From assembly GCA_963815475.1 (NCBI GenBank), contig CAWFHD010000001.1:1302001-1366000 (forward strand): a DNA stretch of 64,000 nt. The letters run 5' to 3'. Below are positions 41,745 through 49,600 of the stretch, in pieces. The position numbers and the translations under genes were made by a program. Origin of the DNA: Sulfopaludibacter sp963815475 (GTDB lineage Bacteria; Acidobacteriota; Terriglobia; Bryobacterales; Bryobacteraceae). Below the pieces are notes generated by a model. The model was not told the DNA's origin. It saw only the letters and a list, made by a program, of their open reading frames with translations, and ran no database searches. Every line of letters starts with the position of its first letter. Position 1 is the stretch's first letter.

Positions 41745-43010
41745 TCAGTCCTGGAGGTGAAACGCTTTCTTGATGGCCGCCACCACGTGCGCGCCTTCGG
41801 GATGGCCGGCGTGGTTGCGTAATTCCGAAATGGGCCCGTGCGCGACCTTGTTGATGATACCGCGGGTGAGCGCCTCCAGCGCCTCTTCCTGCTGCGGCGT
41901 GAGGACTCCGAACTTGCGCTTCACCTTCTCCAATTCGCCCAGGCGAATCTGTTCGAGCTGCTCCTGCAGGCTGACGATGGTGGGAGTGACTTCGGCTACT
42001 TTGAGCCGCGCCATCATGCGGTCCACTTCCTCCGCCACCATGGTCTCGGCGTGCTCCGCTTCCTTCATGCGCTCGCGGAGATTGGAGTTGACCACTTCCT
42101 GCAGGTCGTCGATATCGTAGAGGAAGATATTGTCGATCTCGTTGACGGTGGGCTCAATGTTGCGCGGCACCGCGATATCGATGAGGAACATCGGCTTGTT
42201 GCGGCGGGCCTGGATGACGCGCTGCATCTCTTCCTTGTGCAGCACGAAATGGGGCGCGCCCGATGAGGTGATGACGATATCGACTTCGGGCATCATGCTG
42301 ACGAAGCGCGTGTACTCTACCGGGGTGCCCTGGAACAGCGCCGCCATTTCCACGGCGCGCTGATGCGTGCGATTGGTGACGAAGACGTGGGAAGCGCCGG
42401 AGCGTCGCAGATGGCGCGCGGCCAGTTCGGACATCTTGCCCGCGCCCACGATCATGATGGTCTTGCCAGCGAGGGAGCCGAAGATCTTGCGAGCCAATTC
42501 CACCGCGGCATAACTGACGGAGACGGCCATCTGCCCGATGCCGGTATCGGAGCGAACGCGCTTGGCTACGCCGAACGCGCGGCTGAGCAGGCCTTCGAGC
42601 CATCCACAGAGAGTGCCGCAATCCTTGGCGTGGCCGTAAGCGGTCTTGAGCTGCCCGAGAATCTGGGGCTCGCCCACCACCATGGAATCGAGGCTGGCGG
42701 CGACGCGGAAGATGTGGTGAATGGCTTCCTGGCCTTCGCGGCGATAGAGGTGCGGCTCCAGTTCCACGGGGTCCACGCCTTTGCGTTCGGCGAGAAAGGC
42801 GTCGACGATGGCCTGGGGGTCGGAGCGATCGTCTGTGGTGACTACGATCTCCACGCGATTGCAGGTGGAGAGGATCATGGCTTCGGAGACGCCTGCGTGG
42901 GCCCGCAGATCGGCCAGCGCGGCGGGCAGGGTCTCTTCACGGAACGCAAGCCGCTCACGCACCGCAACGGGCGCCGTCTTGTGGCTCACGCCGGTGATCA
43001 GCAGCTTCAT
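41745..43010 (-). CDS. hemA: Glutamyl-tRNA reductase
   Basis: 421 residues from ATG 43010, which overlaps the hemX stop (ATGA). It has LLITGVSHKTAPVAVRERLAF and the catalytic Cys in ILSTCNRVEIV. HHIFRVAASLDSMVVGEPQILGQLKTAY and the NADPH domain (IMIVGAGKMSELAARHL) follow. The C-terminal helical dimerisation domain completes the protein. It reduces Glu-tRNA to glutamate-1-semialdehyde, the first committed step of the C5 heme pathway. Adjacent hemX-type genes often regulate its amount. The frame from 43112 is an extension without support. Confidence 0.96.
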   Translation of the reverse strand: MKLLITGVSHKTAPVAVRERLAFREETLPAALADLRAHAGVSEAMILSTCNRVEIVVTTDDRSDPQAIVDAFLAERKGVDPVELEPHLYRREGQEAIHHIFRVAASLDSMVVGEPQILGQLKTAYGHAKDCGTLCGWLEGLLSRAFGVAKRVRSDTGIGQMAVSVSYAAVELARKIFGSLAGKTIMIVGAGKMSELAARHLRRSGASHVFVTNRTHQRAVEMAALFQGTPVEYTRFVSMMPEVDIVITSSGAPHFVLHKEEMQRVIQARRNKPMFLIDIAVPRNIEPTVNEIDNIFLYDIDDLQEVVNSNLRERMKEAEHAETMVAEEVDRMMARLKVAEVTPTIVSLQEQLEQIRLGELEKVKRKFGVLTPQQEEALEALTRGIINKVAHGPISELRNHAGHPEGAHVVAAIKKAFHLQD

Positions 43011-43828
43011 TGTTTTAAGAAGATGGCGCCGAGACGGGCGTGAGCCGCCCAGGTCAACGCGGAAAAGCCGAGCACGGTCACGGTCATGATGGCCGCCTTG
43101 CGTCCGCGCCAACCGGCGGTGGTCCGCAAGAGGACGAGGGCCATGTAGATTCCCCAGGTGAAAAACGAGATCGCGATCTTCGGCTGCGCTATCCAGGCGG
43201 TCTTATATTCAATAAAACCCCACGTGCTGCCGGCCACTACGCCCAGCGTCATCAGCACGAAGCCAATTCCCATGGATTTGGAGATGAGGTCGTCCAGCGT
43301 GCCCAGCGGGGGCAGCCGGTAGTAGAGTTTGCGCGGTTTCTTGGATTTGAGCTCGCGCTCCTGAAAGAGGTAGAGCACGGACGACACGGTGGTGAGCAGC
43401 AGGGCTGCGATGCCGAGCAGCACCAAAACGATATGGACGGTGAGCCAGGTGTCGCGGATGATGGGGCTGGACCAGGCGCTCACCGGGTTACCCATGGTGG
43501 CGACCAACGCCATCACGAACACCAGGGGGAAGATGAAGACGCTGAGGCTTTCCAGTTTGTAGCGCCAGTGGACGAACAGGTAGGCCACCACGATGATGAG
43601 ACTGCACATGGAAAGCGTCTCGTAGACATTAGTGATGGGGCAGCGGTTGTTGACGATGCCTTCTTCCATGATGGAGACGAAGTGGAAGACGGCGCCGAAT
43701 GTGAAGGCCCCGAGCGCGACGCGGAAGAGATGTTCGCGGCGGCGGACTAAAGTAAGGATGGCGTGCCAGAGACCCACCGAGTACAGCGCGGCGGCCACGC
43801 GCAGCCAGATAACGCTCATTTCACCCAT
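43007..43828 (-). CDS. hemX: HemX/CcsA-type cytochrome c assembly membrane protein
   Basis: 273 residues with about eight membrane helices. It contains NVYETLSMCSLII and the family region TWLTVHIVLVLLGIAALLLTT, and a GSTWGFIEYKTAWIAQPKIA segment equivalent to the WGRYW-type WWD region of CcsA, here divergent. Proteins in this position either support heme delivery for cytochrome c assembly or control HemA stability. Coupling to hemA by a 4-nt overlap supports the HemX assignment. It is the first gene of the heme operon, reading away from the repeat-rich 43829-44318 region. Confidence 0.88.
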   Translation of the reverse strand: MGEMSVIWLRVAAALYSVGLWHAILTLVRRREHLFRVALGAFTFGAVFHFVSIMEEGIVNNRCPITNVYETLSMCSLIIVVAYLFVHWRYKLESLSVFIFPLVFVMALVATMGNPVSAWSSPIIRDTWLTVHIVLVLLGIAALLLTTVSSVLYLFQERELKSKKPRKLYYRLPPLGTLDDLISKSMGIGFVLMTLGVVAGSTWGFIEYKTAWIAQPKIAISFFTWGIYMALVLLRTTAGWRGRKAAIMTVTVLGFSALTWAAHARLGAIFLKQ

Positions 43829-44318
43829 GGACGATCCGGTAACGTTGAGTCTTAAATTCGATTATAACGTTAGCTTTATGATATGCCCGCCCCCATGTAG
43901 GGGTGGTAGGGGTATTTGGTGTGGGGTTACGCGGCAGTTGTGCGCGGGTGACGCTGGATCGGAGGGTGCGGTTTGATTTTGCGCCAGGATAAGCGGTTTG
44001 GATGTATGGGGTTGCGGGGATGCGTGAGATTTGGGTGACGCAGGAATGCAAATGCGTGCGGTTTTTTGAGTTTTGGTAAGTGCTTTGGATTTGGCGGATT
44101 ACGGGAGTGGTCGGAAATCGGGTGACGCTGGATTTGCGGAGTGGGTTTGGATGTCGCACGGCGGGTGCCCCTCATTCCGGTATAGCATCGCCTTGGGAGA
44201 AGTCCGAGGTTTGGGGTGGTTAAGTTCGTGAGACGACGGGGGAAGGGCATTTGGGCGGGGCGTGACTGGGAAAGGATGTTTTGTTGTACTAACCCGCATG
44301 GTGTGATACGGTCGCCTC
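43829..44318. other. 490-bp non-coding segment with direct repeats
   Basis: No credible gene is present. CGGGTGACGCTGGAT occurs at 43945-43959 and again at 44119-44133, and a related GGGTGACGCAGGAAT lies near 44033-44047. The strand is G- and T-biased and less GC-rich than its surroundings, unlike the coding sequence here. It marks the junction between the heme operon and the accessory island and may be decayed mobile DNA plus the hemX promoter. Confidence 0.5.
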
Positions 44319-45000
44319 ATGGACGAGGACGATTCGCCATCATTGTCGCCCCGTGAAGGGGATTTGCTCTTTCGGGATGACCTTCCTGATTGGCACAACA
44401 ATGCCTGCCTGAACGCCACTTGGGGCGACGATAGGGCGGCCTACATGGAAGGCTATCGGCGCGGTGCGCGATTGCTCGTAGAGCATGTCGATGAGCACGC
44501 CCGCGACCAGGATTTCCTCGTGTACCCAATCATGTTCCTCTATCGGCACCACATCGAGCTGGCGCTGAAGAACATCATCTTGCAAGTGCCCTATGTCATC
44601 GAGCGCGAACTGACTACCCCGAAAAAAAAGGCACCTGGATAGGCACAGGCTGGATTGGCTGTGGGCGGATTTGAAACCTATCTGGGCGGAATTTTGTCGG
44701 AAGGCGGGATGGGATACGCTCGACGTGGTCGACGTCCACGGCGTCGATGATTACATTGCGCAGCTTTCCAAGATGGACCAGGATTCGTTCGCATTTCGCT
44801 CTACCCACTCGAAAAAGGGTGAGCGGTCACTGCCGCCCGAGTTGACGCGAATCAATCTCCGGAATTTCGCAGAGATGCTTGAGCGCCTGGCGAATTACTT
44901 CGACGGTATGGACGCGGCGTTGTACAGCCTCGTCGAAGCAAAGTCAGAGATGGAAGCGGAGTACCGGAGCGAAATGGCTCACTACATGGATTACGCATGA
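44319..45000 (+). pseudogene. Unknown accessory protein interrupted at an A8 tract
   Basis: The first frame (from ATG 44319) gives 107 residues with FLYRHHIELALKNII, a helical motif seen in HEPN-like and other defence-linked proteins. Just after CCGAAAAAAAAGG (A8 at 44622-44629) the conserved sequence continues in the +1 frame as KKRHLDRHRLDWLWADLKPIWAEF and runs to 45000. With seven A residues the gene would read through as about 226 residues. This may be a homopolymer error, a real mutation, or transcriptional slippage at A8. The function is unknown. Confidence 0.65.
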
Positions 45001-45111
45001 TGACACCACCATCGCGCGCGCATGGCCGGGCACGCTAACATCTAAACCACGAAGGTTTACGACCGGTGCGACCACGAGGTGAGCTTACCGAAATTGAAGG
45101 GTGGGAATTTG

Positions 45112-45684
45112 ATGAAAGCCAACCTAATTAAAGAGCGCGATGTAAGGATTCACGCGAACCTATGGCATACGTCCATGTGTCTGCTCGAGAGAGGGCAAGA
45201 ACAGGAGCGGGCATCGTTCCATCAATTCATGGGAAGTCTCGTTTTCACCGCCTTTACGTTGGAAGCGTATCTGAACTGGCTCGGAGAGAAGCTGTTTCCC
45301 CATTGGAAATACTTAGAGCGACTGAACCCAAAAGAGAAACTAGAGGTCATTTCGGACCGATTGGGCGTGAAGGTCGAATTAGGCGGACGTCCATGGCAGG
45401 TTATGAAAGACCTGTTCAACTTCAGGAACGACATCGCTCACGGTAAGCCGGAAACCTTGGCAACAGAGAAGGTTGAACAGATTGATGATGACTTCGATGA
45501 GAAACTTGGGCGACCCGACCAGACACGATGGGAGAGATTTTGTACACGGGAAAACGCCGAGCGGGCGAGGGAGGATGTTGGCCAAATGCTTGAGACCCTT
45601 CATTTGGCGGCTAAAATAGAAGACCCCGGCCCGTTTTTTCGCGGCTTTCGGAGCCATCATGCCAAGGTGGAAGAAACTCCATAA
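45112..45684 (+). CDS. HEPN-like protein (RNase-type motif)
   Basis: 190 residues from ATG 45112; an upstream GTG at 45079 is possible. It is all helical with QFMGSLVFTAFTLEAYLNWLGEKLFP early on and FNFRNDIAHGKPE carrying R-x4-H (Arg105, His110), the HEPN catalytic signature. Such compact HEPN proteins act as toxin or abortive-infection RNases, or as sensing partners. It follows the interrupted gene at 44319 on the same strand, and two toxin-antitoxin pairs are next. No nucleotidyltransferase antitoxin of the MNT type is adjacent. Confidence 0.65.
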   Translation: MKANLIKERDVRIHANLWHTSMCLLERGQEQERASFHQFMGSLVFTAFTLEAYLNWLGEKLFPHWKYLERLNPKEKLEVISDRLGVKVELGGRPWQVMKDLFNFRNDIAHGKPETLATEKVEQIDDDFDEKLGRPDQTRWERFCTRENAERAREDVGQMLETLHLAAKIEDPGPFFRGFRSHHAKVEETP

Positions 45685-45696
45685 CAGGCGACCATT

Positions 45697-45777
45697 GTCG
45701 TTGGGACGCCGAACTTGTCAGAGCCAGGGCTTTAAAGACGTAGCGGAACACGGAGAAAGCTTCTGAGTCCCAACGAC
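45697..45777. repeat. 81-bp element with 11-bp perfect terminal inverted repeats (copy A)
   Basis: GTCGTTGGGAC (45697-45707) and GTCCCAACGAC (45767-45777) are perfect inverted repeats. The inner part (45710-45772) is repeated with about 80% identity at 48886-48950. Its size and ends resemble a miniature inverted-repeat element or REP-type structure. No target-site duplication is evident. Confidence 0.6.
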
Positions 45778-45886
45778 GCGCCGAGCAGCTGAAGTCACAG
45801 GAATGAATGCGCCGTTTCCGGGACCCAGCACGCCAAAGATTGACGGTGTTCGTTATTCCCGTTAAGGTTGGGCAAGGAGGTACGCC

Positions 45887-46153
45887 ATGACCGTCTCGCT
45901 CACCCCCGAACTCGAACAATTCGTCAGCGCCAAAGTCGAGTCCGGCCGTTACAACTCGGCCAGTGAGGTGGTGCGCGAAGCGCTCCACCTTCTGAAAGAC
46001 CACGACACCGCCCGCGCCACCCAACTCGCCGAATTTAACGAGGAGATCGGCCGGCGCCTGGCCACGCTCGATCGTGGCGAAGCGGTGGCTCCGTCTGCGA
46101 GCCGCGCCAGATTGCAGCGAAGGTCCGACGAGCGTCAGAAACCGCGGACGTGA
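45887..46153 (+). CDS. parD: ParD-family antitoxin
   Basis: 88 residues from ATG 45887 with a strong AAGGAGG upstream. The N terminus is a ribbon-helix-helix domain (MTVSLTPELEQFVSAKVESGRYNSASEVVREALHLL), which binds the operator. The C-terminal half, basic and less ordered, would wrap the toxin. The stop overlaps the GTG start of the ParE-type gene by 4 nt (GTGA), the standard antitoxin-toxin coupling. Confidence 0.9.
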   Translation: MTVSLTPELEQFVSAKVESGRYNSASEVVREALHLLKDHDTARATQLAEFNEEIGRRLATLDRGEAVAPSASRARLQRRSDERQKPRT

Positions 46154-46371
46154 GCGGTTATATCCTCGCCTCCGCTGCGGTCCTCGATCTGGAGGATATT
46201 TGGGACTATATCGCCGCCGACAACATAGACGCTGCGGACCGTTGGATCGGCAAGCTGTTCGATGCCTTTGATGTTATCGCGCGGATGCCAGGTACTGGCC
46301 ACAGGCGCGACGACCTCACCTCTTACCCTGTGCGGTTCCGGACGGTCGGCGCGTACCTCATCATCTTGTAA
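46150..46371 (+). CDS. parE: ParE/RelE-family toxin, C-terminally shortened
   Basis: 73 residues against the usual about 95-100. The fold-defining parts are present: YILASAAVLDLEDIWDYIA, DAADRWIGKLFDAFDVIARMPGTGHRRDD and YPVRFRTVGAYLII. A stop codon immediately follows, where relatives continue with the last beta strand (a Tyr-Arg and IV-V pattern). The DNA downstream shows traces of that strand in another frame before REP-like palindromes begin. The protein may be inactive or weakened. ParE toxins poison gyrase; RelE toxins cleave mRNA. Confidence 0.75.
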   Translation: MSGYILASAAVLDLEDIWDYIAADNIDAADRWIGKLFDAFDVIARMPGTGHRRDDLTSYPVRFRTVGAYLIIL

Positions 46372-46435
46372 CGCGGCAATCAGAACAGTGATTATTCCAA
46401 CGGACCCGAAATCCACTGTGGGCCAAGCTTGCATT

Positions 46436-46509
46436 GGGCTTTAGCCCACGCTTTCTGCATAATGACGTCGCCCGACGAGCGGACTAAAGTCCGCTGCAGG
46501 CTGAAGCCT
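46436..46509. repeat. REP-like palindrome cluster after the ParE gene
   Basis: Three small palindromes follow each other: GGGCTTTAGCCC (46436-46447), GCGGACTAAAGTCCGC (46479-46494) and AGGCTGAAGCCT (46498-46509). Similar arrays at 28021 and 40818 suggest a dispersed family. Confidence 0.6.
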
Positions 46510-46620
46510 AGCCCCACAAAGAATCATCGAGATTTCCGACGCACTACATCCGCGTACACCCTTCCCCGACGGTTGTTTCCGTACGGCAAACAGACGTACA
46601 ATATCCTCAGGAGAATTGCG

Positions 46621-46926
46621 ATGGCCAGGATGCTCACAACTGCACCGGAACCCGTGGCGACCGGAAAAGTGGAGCGGCTCGAAGCTCGGATTACCTCCGC
46701 GCAGAAAGAGATCCTACAGCGCGCAGCGGAAATTGAGGGGCGCAGCCTCACGGATTTTGTTGTAAGCTCTGCTCAAGCAACGGCAAAGCGCGTCATCCAG
46801 GAGCACGAGAGCCTTGTTTTGAATGCGAAGGATCGAGAGATATTCGTCAATGCCCTCTTGAACCCGCCGGCTCCGAACGAAAAACTGCGCAGGGCAGTGC
46901 GCCGCTACCAAAGAAAACATAGCTGA
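46621..46926 (+). CDS. tacA: TacA-type antitoxin (DUF1778)
   Basis: 101 residues from ATG 46621, with AGGAG 8 nt upstream. The ribbon-helix-helix and DUF1778 signature are clear: RLEARITSAQKEILQRAAEIEGRSLTDFVVSSAQATAKRVI. The C-terminal region, EIFVNALLNPPAPNEKLRRAV, is the toxin-neutralising segment. It is followed by a GNAT toxin gene 20 nt downstream. Confidence 0.92.
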   Translation: MARMLTTAPEPVATGKVERLEARITSAQKEILQRAAEIEGRSLTDFVVSSAQATAKRVIQEHESLVLNAKDREIFVNALLNPPAPNEKLRRAVRRYQRKHS

Positions 46927-46946
46927 GGGGGGTTTATGCTAGAGGT

Positions 46947-47465
46947 TTGGCCGAGAACACTTCCGGGCGCTCGATCGAGATCTTCGATGCCAAGCGTCAC
47001 GTTCGCGACACCTTCTCGTGTGGGGTCAAGTCTCTCGACGAGTATTTTCGATCGCGAGCCAGGCAAGACAAGGACAAGTACGCCGCTGCTATCTTCGTCA
47101 TGGCAGAGGGCGCCACGGTCATCGGCTACTACACCCTGTCGGCCTACGCGATCCATCCTGGCGACTTGCCCGATGCAATAGTCAGAAAATTGCCCCGCTA
47201 TCCCAATTTGCCGGCGACGCTGATCGGACGCCTGGCCGTAGATAAGCAACACCAGAGAAAAGGTCTTGGTGAAGAGCTTTTGGTGGATGCTCTAAAACGC
47301 TCTCTGGAAAATACGTCCGAAATCGGCTCCGTGGCTGTTGTCGTAGAAGCCGAGAATATACACGCGATTCAGTTTTACCAGACCTACGGCTTCATCCAAT
47401 TTCCTGGCACGCCAAATAAGCTCTTCCTGCCGATGCAGACTATACGAGAGACTTTCAAAAGGTAA
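46947..47465 (+). CDS. tacT: TacT-type GNAT toxin (aminoacyl-tRNA acetyltransferase)
   Basis: 172 residues read from TTG 46947. It shows FSCGVKSLDEYFRSRA, IGYYTLSAYAI, LIGRLAVDKQHQRKGLGEELLVDAL (acetyl-CoA-binding loop) and the Tyr-containing FYQTYGF near the C terminus. TacT toxins acetylate the amino group of charged tRNAs and stop translation. The start is uncertain. An ATG at 46936 is in another frame, and no good Shine-Dalgarno precedes the TTG, so a small indel at the 5' end is possible. Confidence 0.88.
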   Translation: MAENTSGRSIEIFDAKRHVRDTFSCGVKSLDEYFRSRARQDKDKYAAAIFVMAEGATVIGYYTLSAYAIHPGDLPDAIVRKLPRYPNLPATLIGRLAVDKQHQRKGLGEELLVDALKRSLENTSEIGSVAVVVEAENIHAIQFYQTYGFIQFPGTPNKLFLPMQTIRETFKR

Positions 47466-47518
47466 GACGTCCGGTGGGAAACCGCCGTTCACGACGGATC
47501 CACCGGTCGGGCGCGCCC

Positions 47519-48031
47519 TTAGGGTTTTGCGGCAGGCTGCCAGAGCTCAATCTTATTCCCATCCAGATCATAGATCCAGGCGAACTTACCGTAGGATTCA
47601 TTCATTCGTTTGGGATCAATCTTTACTCCCTCTTGTTGTAAGCGGTCGAGCAAAGCATCCATATCGTCCACGATGTAGTTGATCATGAACGGTGCGTGGC
47701 CGGGATCGAAATAGTTAGTGGAGGCGGGAAAGACAGTCCAAACTGTAACGTGTTCCTTCTGCGCGTCGTCGTGTTCCCGCCACGGAAGCATCGCGCCTGA
47801 GCCTTTGTCAGCGAGTCCAAGATGCTTCGAATACCATTCGCGCATCTGATCGCGATTCGCGGATTTGAAGAAGATACCGCCGATTCCAAGGATGCGCCCT
47901 CGTTGCTCCGTCTTGACAGGCGGCTTCGATTTTTCAGGTTGCGGAGATTGCATGTCTTGTCCTCCTTTTGAGCCGGCCGCGATGAGCAACAGCGAGCCGA
48001 GCGCAATAGTGCTCCAGGGTATTTTTGGCAT
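47519..48031 (-). CDS. VOC (glyoxalase/bleomycin-resistance) family protein, exported or anchored
   Basis: 170 residues from ATG 48031. A hydrophobic N terminus (WSTIALGSLLLIAAGSKG) suggests a signal or anchor. The VOC fold starts at about residue 46 (RILGIGGIFFKSANRDQMREWYSKHLGL) and ends with FAWIYDLDGNKIELWQP, where Glu is a likely metal ligand. An internal start at 47953 (MQSPQPEKS) would remove the hydrophobic part. TATAAT lies 5 nt before ATG 48031 and favours the longer form. Confidence 0.8.
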   Translation of the reverse strand: MPKIPWSTIALGSLLLIAAGSKGGQDMQSPQPEKSKPPVKTEQRGRILGIGGIFFKSANRDQMREWYSKHLGLADKGSGAMLPWREHDDAQKEHVTVWTVFPASTNYFDPGHAPFMINYIVDDMDALLDRLQQEGVKIDPKRMNESYGKFAWIYDLDGNKIELWQPAAKP

Positions 48032-48036
48032 GCTCG

Positions 48037-48042
48037 ATTATA
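48037..48042 (-). promoter_or_regulatory. -10-like TATAAT before the 48031 start
   Basis: A perfect TATAAT on the minus strand, 5 nt upstream of ATG 48031 and with no Shine-Dalgarno between, suggests a leaderless mRNA. Confidence 0.45.
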
Positions 48043-48178
48043 CAGTTTCGATTCGAATGGAGAAAACGGTTCATTCCAGGTGTCGAGAGTATCCGTAGAC
48101 GGCCTTTGCTGCGCGCAGTCACCCGGTCCATGGCGGATTTTCTACTAACCGGTGCAGGTGGTAGATCGTCTACCACCT

Positions 48179-48877
48179 ATGCGCTGGCAGATCATCCTGC
48201 TTCCATTCCTGGCTGCCGCACAGCCGCCGTCCTTCGAGGTGGCTTCGGTCAAGCCTTCTTCCGAGGTGGGCGGCAAGATTTCGATCGGACGCGATCCGGG
48301 CGGCGGATTCAACGCGAGGAACATTCAATTGGAGAACCTGATTCTGCTGACGTACCACGTCCAGAGATACCAGTTGAAGGGCGAAGCGGGTTGGGTCCGG
48401 TCGGAGCGGTTCGACGTGGCGGCGAAATCGCCGGCAGGAGTTCCGAAGGACCAGACGTGGGAGATGATGAAGACTCTGCTGGCGGAGCGGTTTGGTTTGG
48501 TAGTGCACCGCGAAACGGTGGAAATGCCAGTGTACCGTCTGATTCCGGCGAACGGCGGACTGAAGATCCGGCCGGCGGATCGACCGCGGGCGGAGCAGGA
48601 CGGATTCTTTCAATCGGGCCGCGGGCGGATCCGGCTGCGGATGGCAGGGCTCGACCAGTTGGCGTTCGCGCTTTCGGATGTGCTGGAGCGGTGCGTGCAG
48701 GACCGCAGCGGGTCGAAGGATAATTTCGATCTGCAGTTGGAATGGACGCCGGAAAGTCCGGAAGGTCCGAACATTATGGCGGCGCTGGCGGAGCAACTCG
48801 GGTTGAAACTGGAGGGGAGCCGGGCGCCGGTGGAGGTGGTGGTCATCGACCGGGCGGAGCGGCCGTCGGGGAATTGA
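48179..48877 (+). CDS. TIGR03435-type secreted protein
   Basis: 232 residues from ATG 48179 with a signal peptide (MRWQIILLPFLAAAQ). It has the family pattern PSFEVASVKPSS, LENLILLTYHVQRYQ, RFDVAAKSPAG, LLAERFGLVVHRETVEMPVYRL and, near the end, DNFDLQLEWTPE. This family is greatly expanded in Solibacter-like Acidobacteriota and its function is unknown. It is extracytoplasmic and some copies are fused to receptors. This supports the taxonomic placement. Confidence 0.88.
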   Translation: MRWQIILLPFLAAAQPPSFEVASVKPSSEVGGKISIGRDPGGGFNARNIQLENLILLTYHVQRYQLKGEAGWVRSERFDVAAKSPAGVPKDQTWEMMKTLLAERFGLVVHRETVEMPVYRLIPANGGLKIRPADRPRAEQDGFFQSGRGRIRLRMAGLDQLAFALSDVLERCVQDRSGSKDNFDLQLEWTPESPEGPNIMAALAEQLGLKLEGSRAPVEVVVIDRAERPSGN

Positions 48878-48885
48878 CAACTTGG

Positions 48886-48950
48886 CGAACTTGTCAGAGC
48901 CAAGGCCCTTAAACGACCTAGCGTGACAAAGAAAAAGCTTCTGAGTCCCA
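48886..48950. repeat. Copy B of the 45.7-kb repeat
   Basis: CGAACTTGTCAGAGCCA and AGCTTCTGAGTCCCA bracket a middle part that differs from copy A at about a quarter of positions. Orientation is the same as copy A. The terminal inverted repeats of copy A are not preserved here. Confidence 0.6.
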
Positions 48951-48989
48951 CTTGCCTCGTGCGAATCGAGCTTCGCAGGAGAAGAAATC

Positions 48990-49364
48990 ATGCGTCTTCT
49001 GAGTCTGTTGATTGTCCTGGCCCCCTTGGGGATTGCCGGCACATGGTCGGGCTACCTGGTCGATTCTCGGTGTTACGCGGTCGAACAAGCCAATGTGAGC
49101 GGAGACACCTCGAATGTCAGTCGCGACATGAGGCTTGGCCTTCAGCAATGCAGTGCCACCTCCAAAACGAAGAGATTTGCCATCGTACAGAACGATTGGA
49201 GCGTCCTCAAACTGGATACCGCCGGAAACCAGAGTGTGGCCGCAATCGTTCGTCACAATACCAAGCGATCGACGCTTTACTGCGTAACGGTCGCCGGTGT
49301 TCGGCATAAGAATACGATCGTTGCGGGTCCTGCTGTGCTTGCATCGGCACGAATGCAACGATAA
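48990..49364 (+). CDS. Small secreted protein of unknown function
   Basis: 124 residues from ATG 48990, with AGGAG upstream and a signal peptide (about 1-16, MRLLSLLIVLAPLGIAG). The mature part starts TWSGYLVDSRC, recalling the WTGWFGDSKC start of the protein at 57099. Four cysteines suggest disulfides. This may belong to the same loosely defined acidobacterial family (DUF5818-like). No function is known. Confidence 0.6.
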   Translation: MRLLSLLIVLAPLGIAGTWSGYLVDSRCYAVEQANVSGDTSNVSRDMRLGLQQCSATSKTKRFAIVQNDWSVLKLDTAGNQSVAAIVRHNTKRSTLYCVTVAGVRHKNTIVAGPAVLASARMQR

Positions 49365-49600
49365 CGGGACTGCGGAGCGTGCTACTGCGGCGCGTCCGTG
49401 GGGTACGCGGCGCGGGGGCGGGGACCAAGTGGGTGCTCATTGGATTCCCAGAAGACTGCACCAGTCCCGTGAGGCGTGCATCATGTGCACGATCGACACA
49501 CCCGCGCCGCGCGGCAGATAGAAGACTCGGCCGTCGATATAGGTGCCATCTGGAATGTTTAGACTGTGCGCGAATGCCGGCGCATAAGGCACCGACTCCC

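Noticed and set aside
39955..41760. 601-codon plus-strand frame across hemC and cobA/hemD
   Set aside because: It runs opposite two well-conserved heme genes and has no recognisable domain.
45112..45684. HEPN-MNT toxin-antitoxin pair
   Set aside because: The HEPN motif is present, but no nucleotidyltransferase gene with a GSxxxG...D motif lies on either side.
45611..46024. Minus-strand frame across the 81-bp repeat
   Set aside because: The shared peptide seen here and near 48918 comes from translating the dispersed repeat, not from a gene family.
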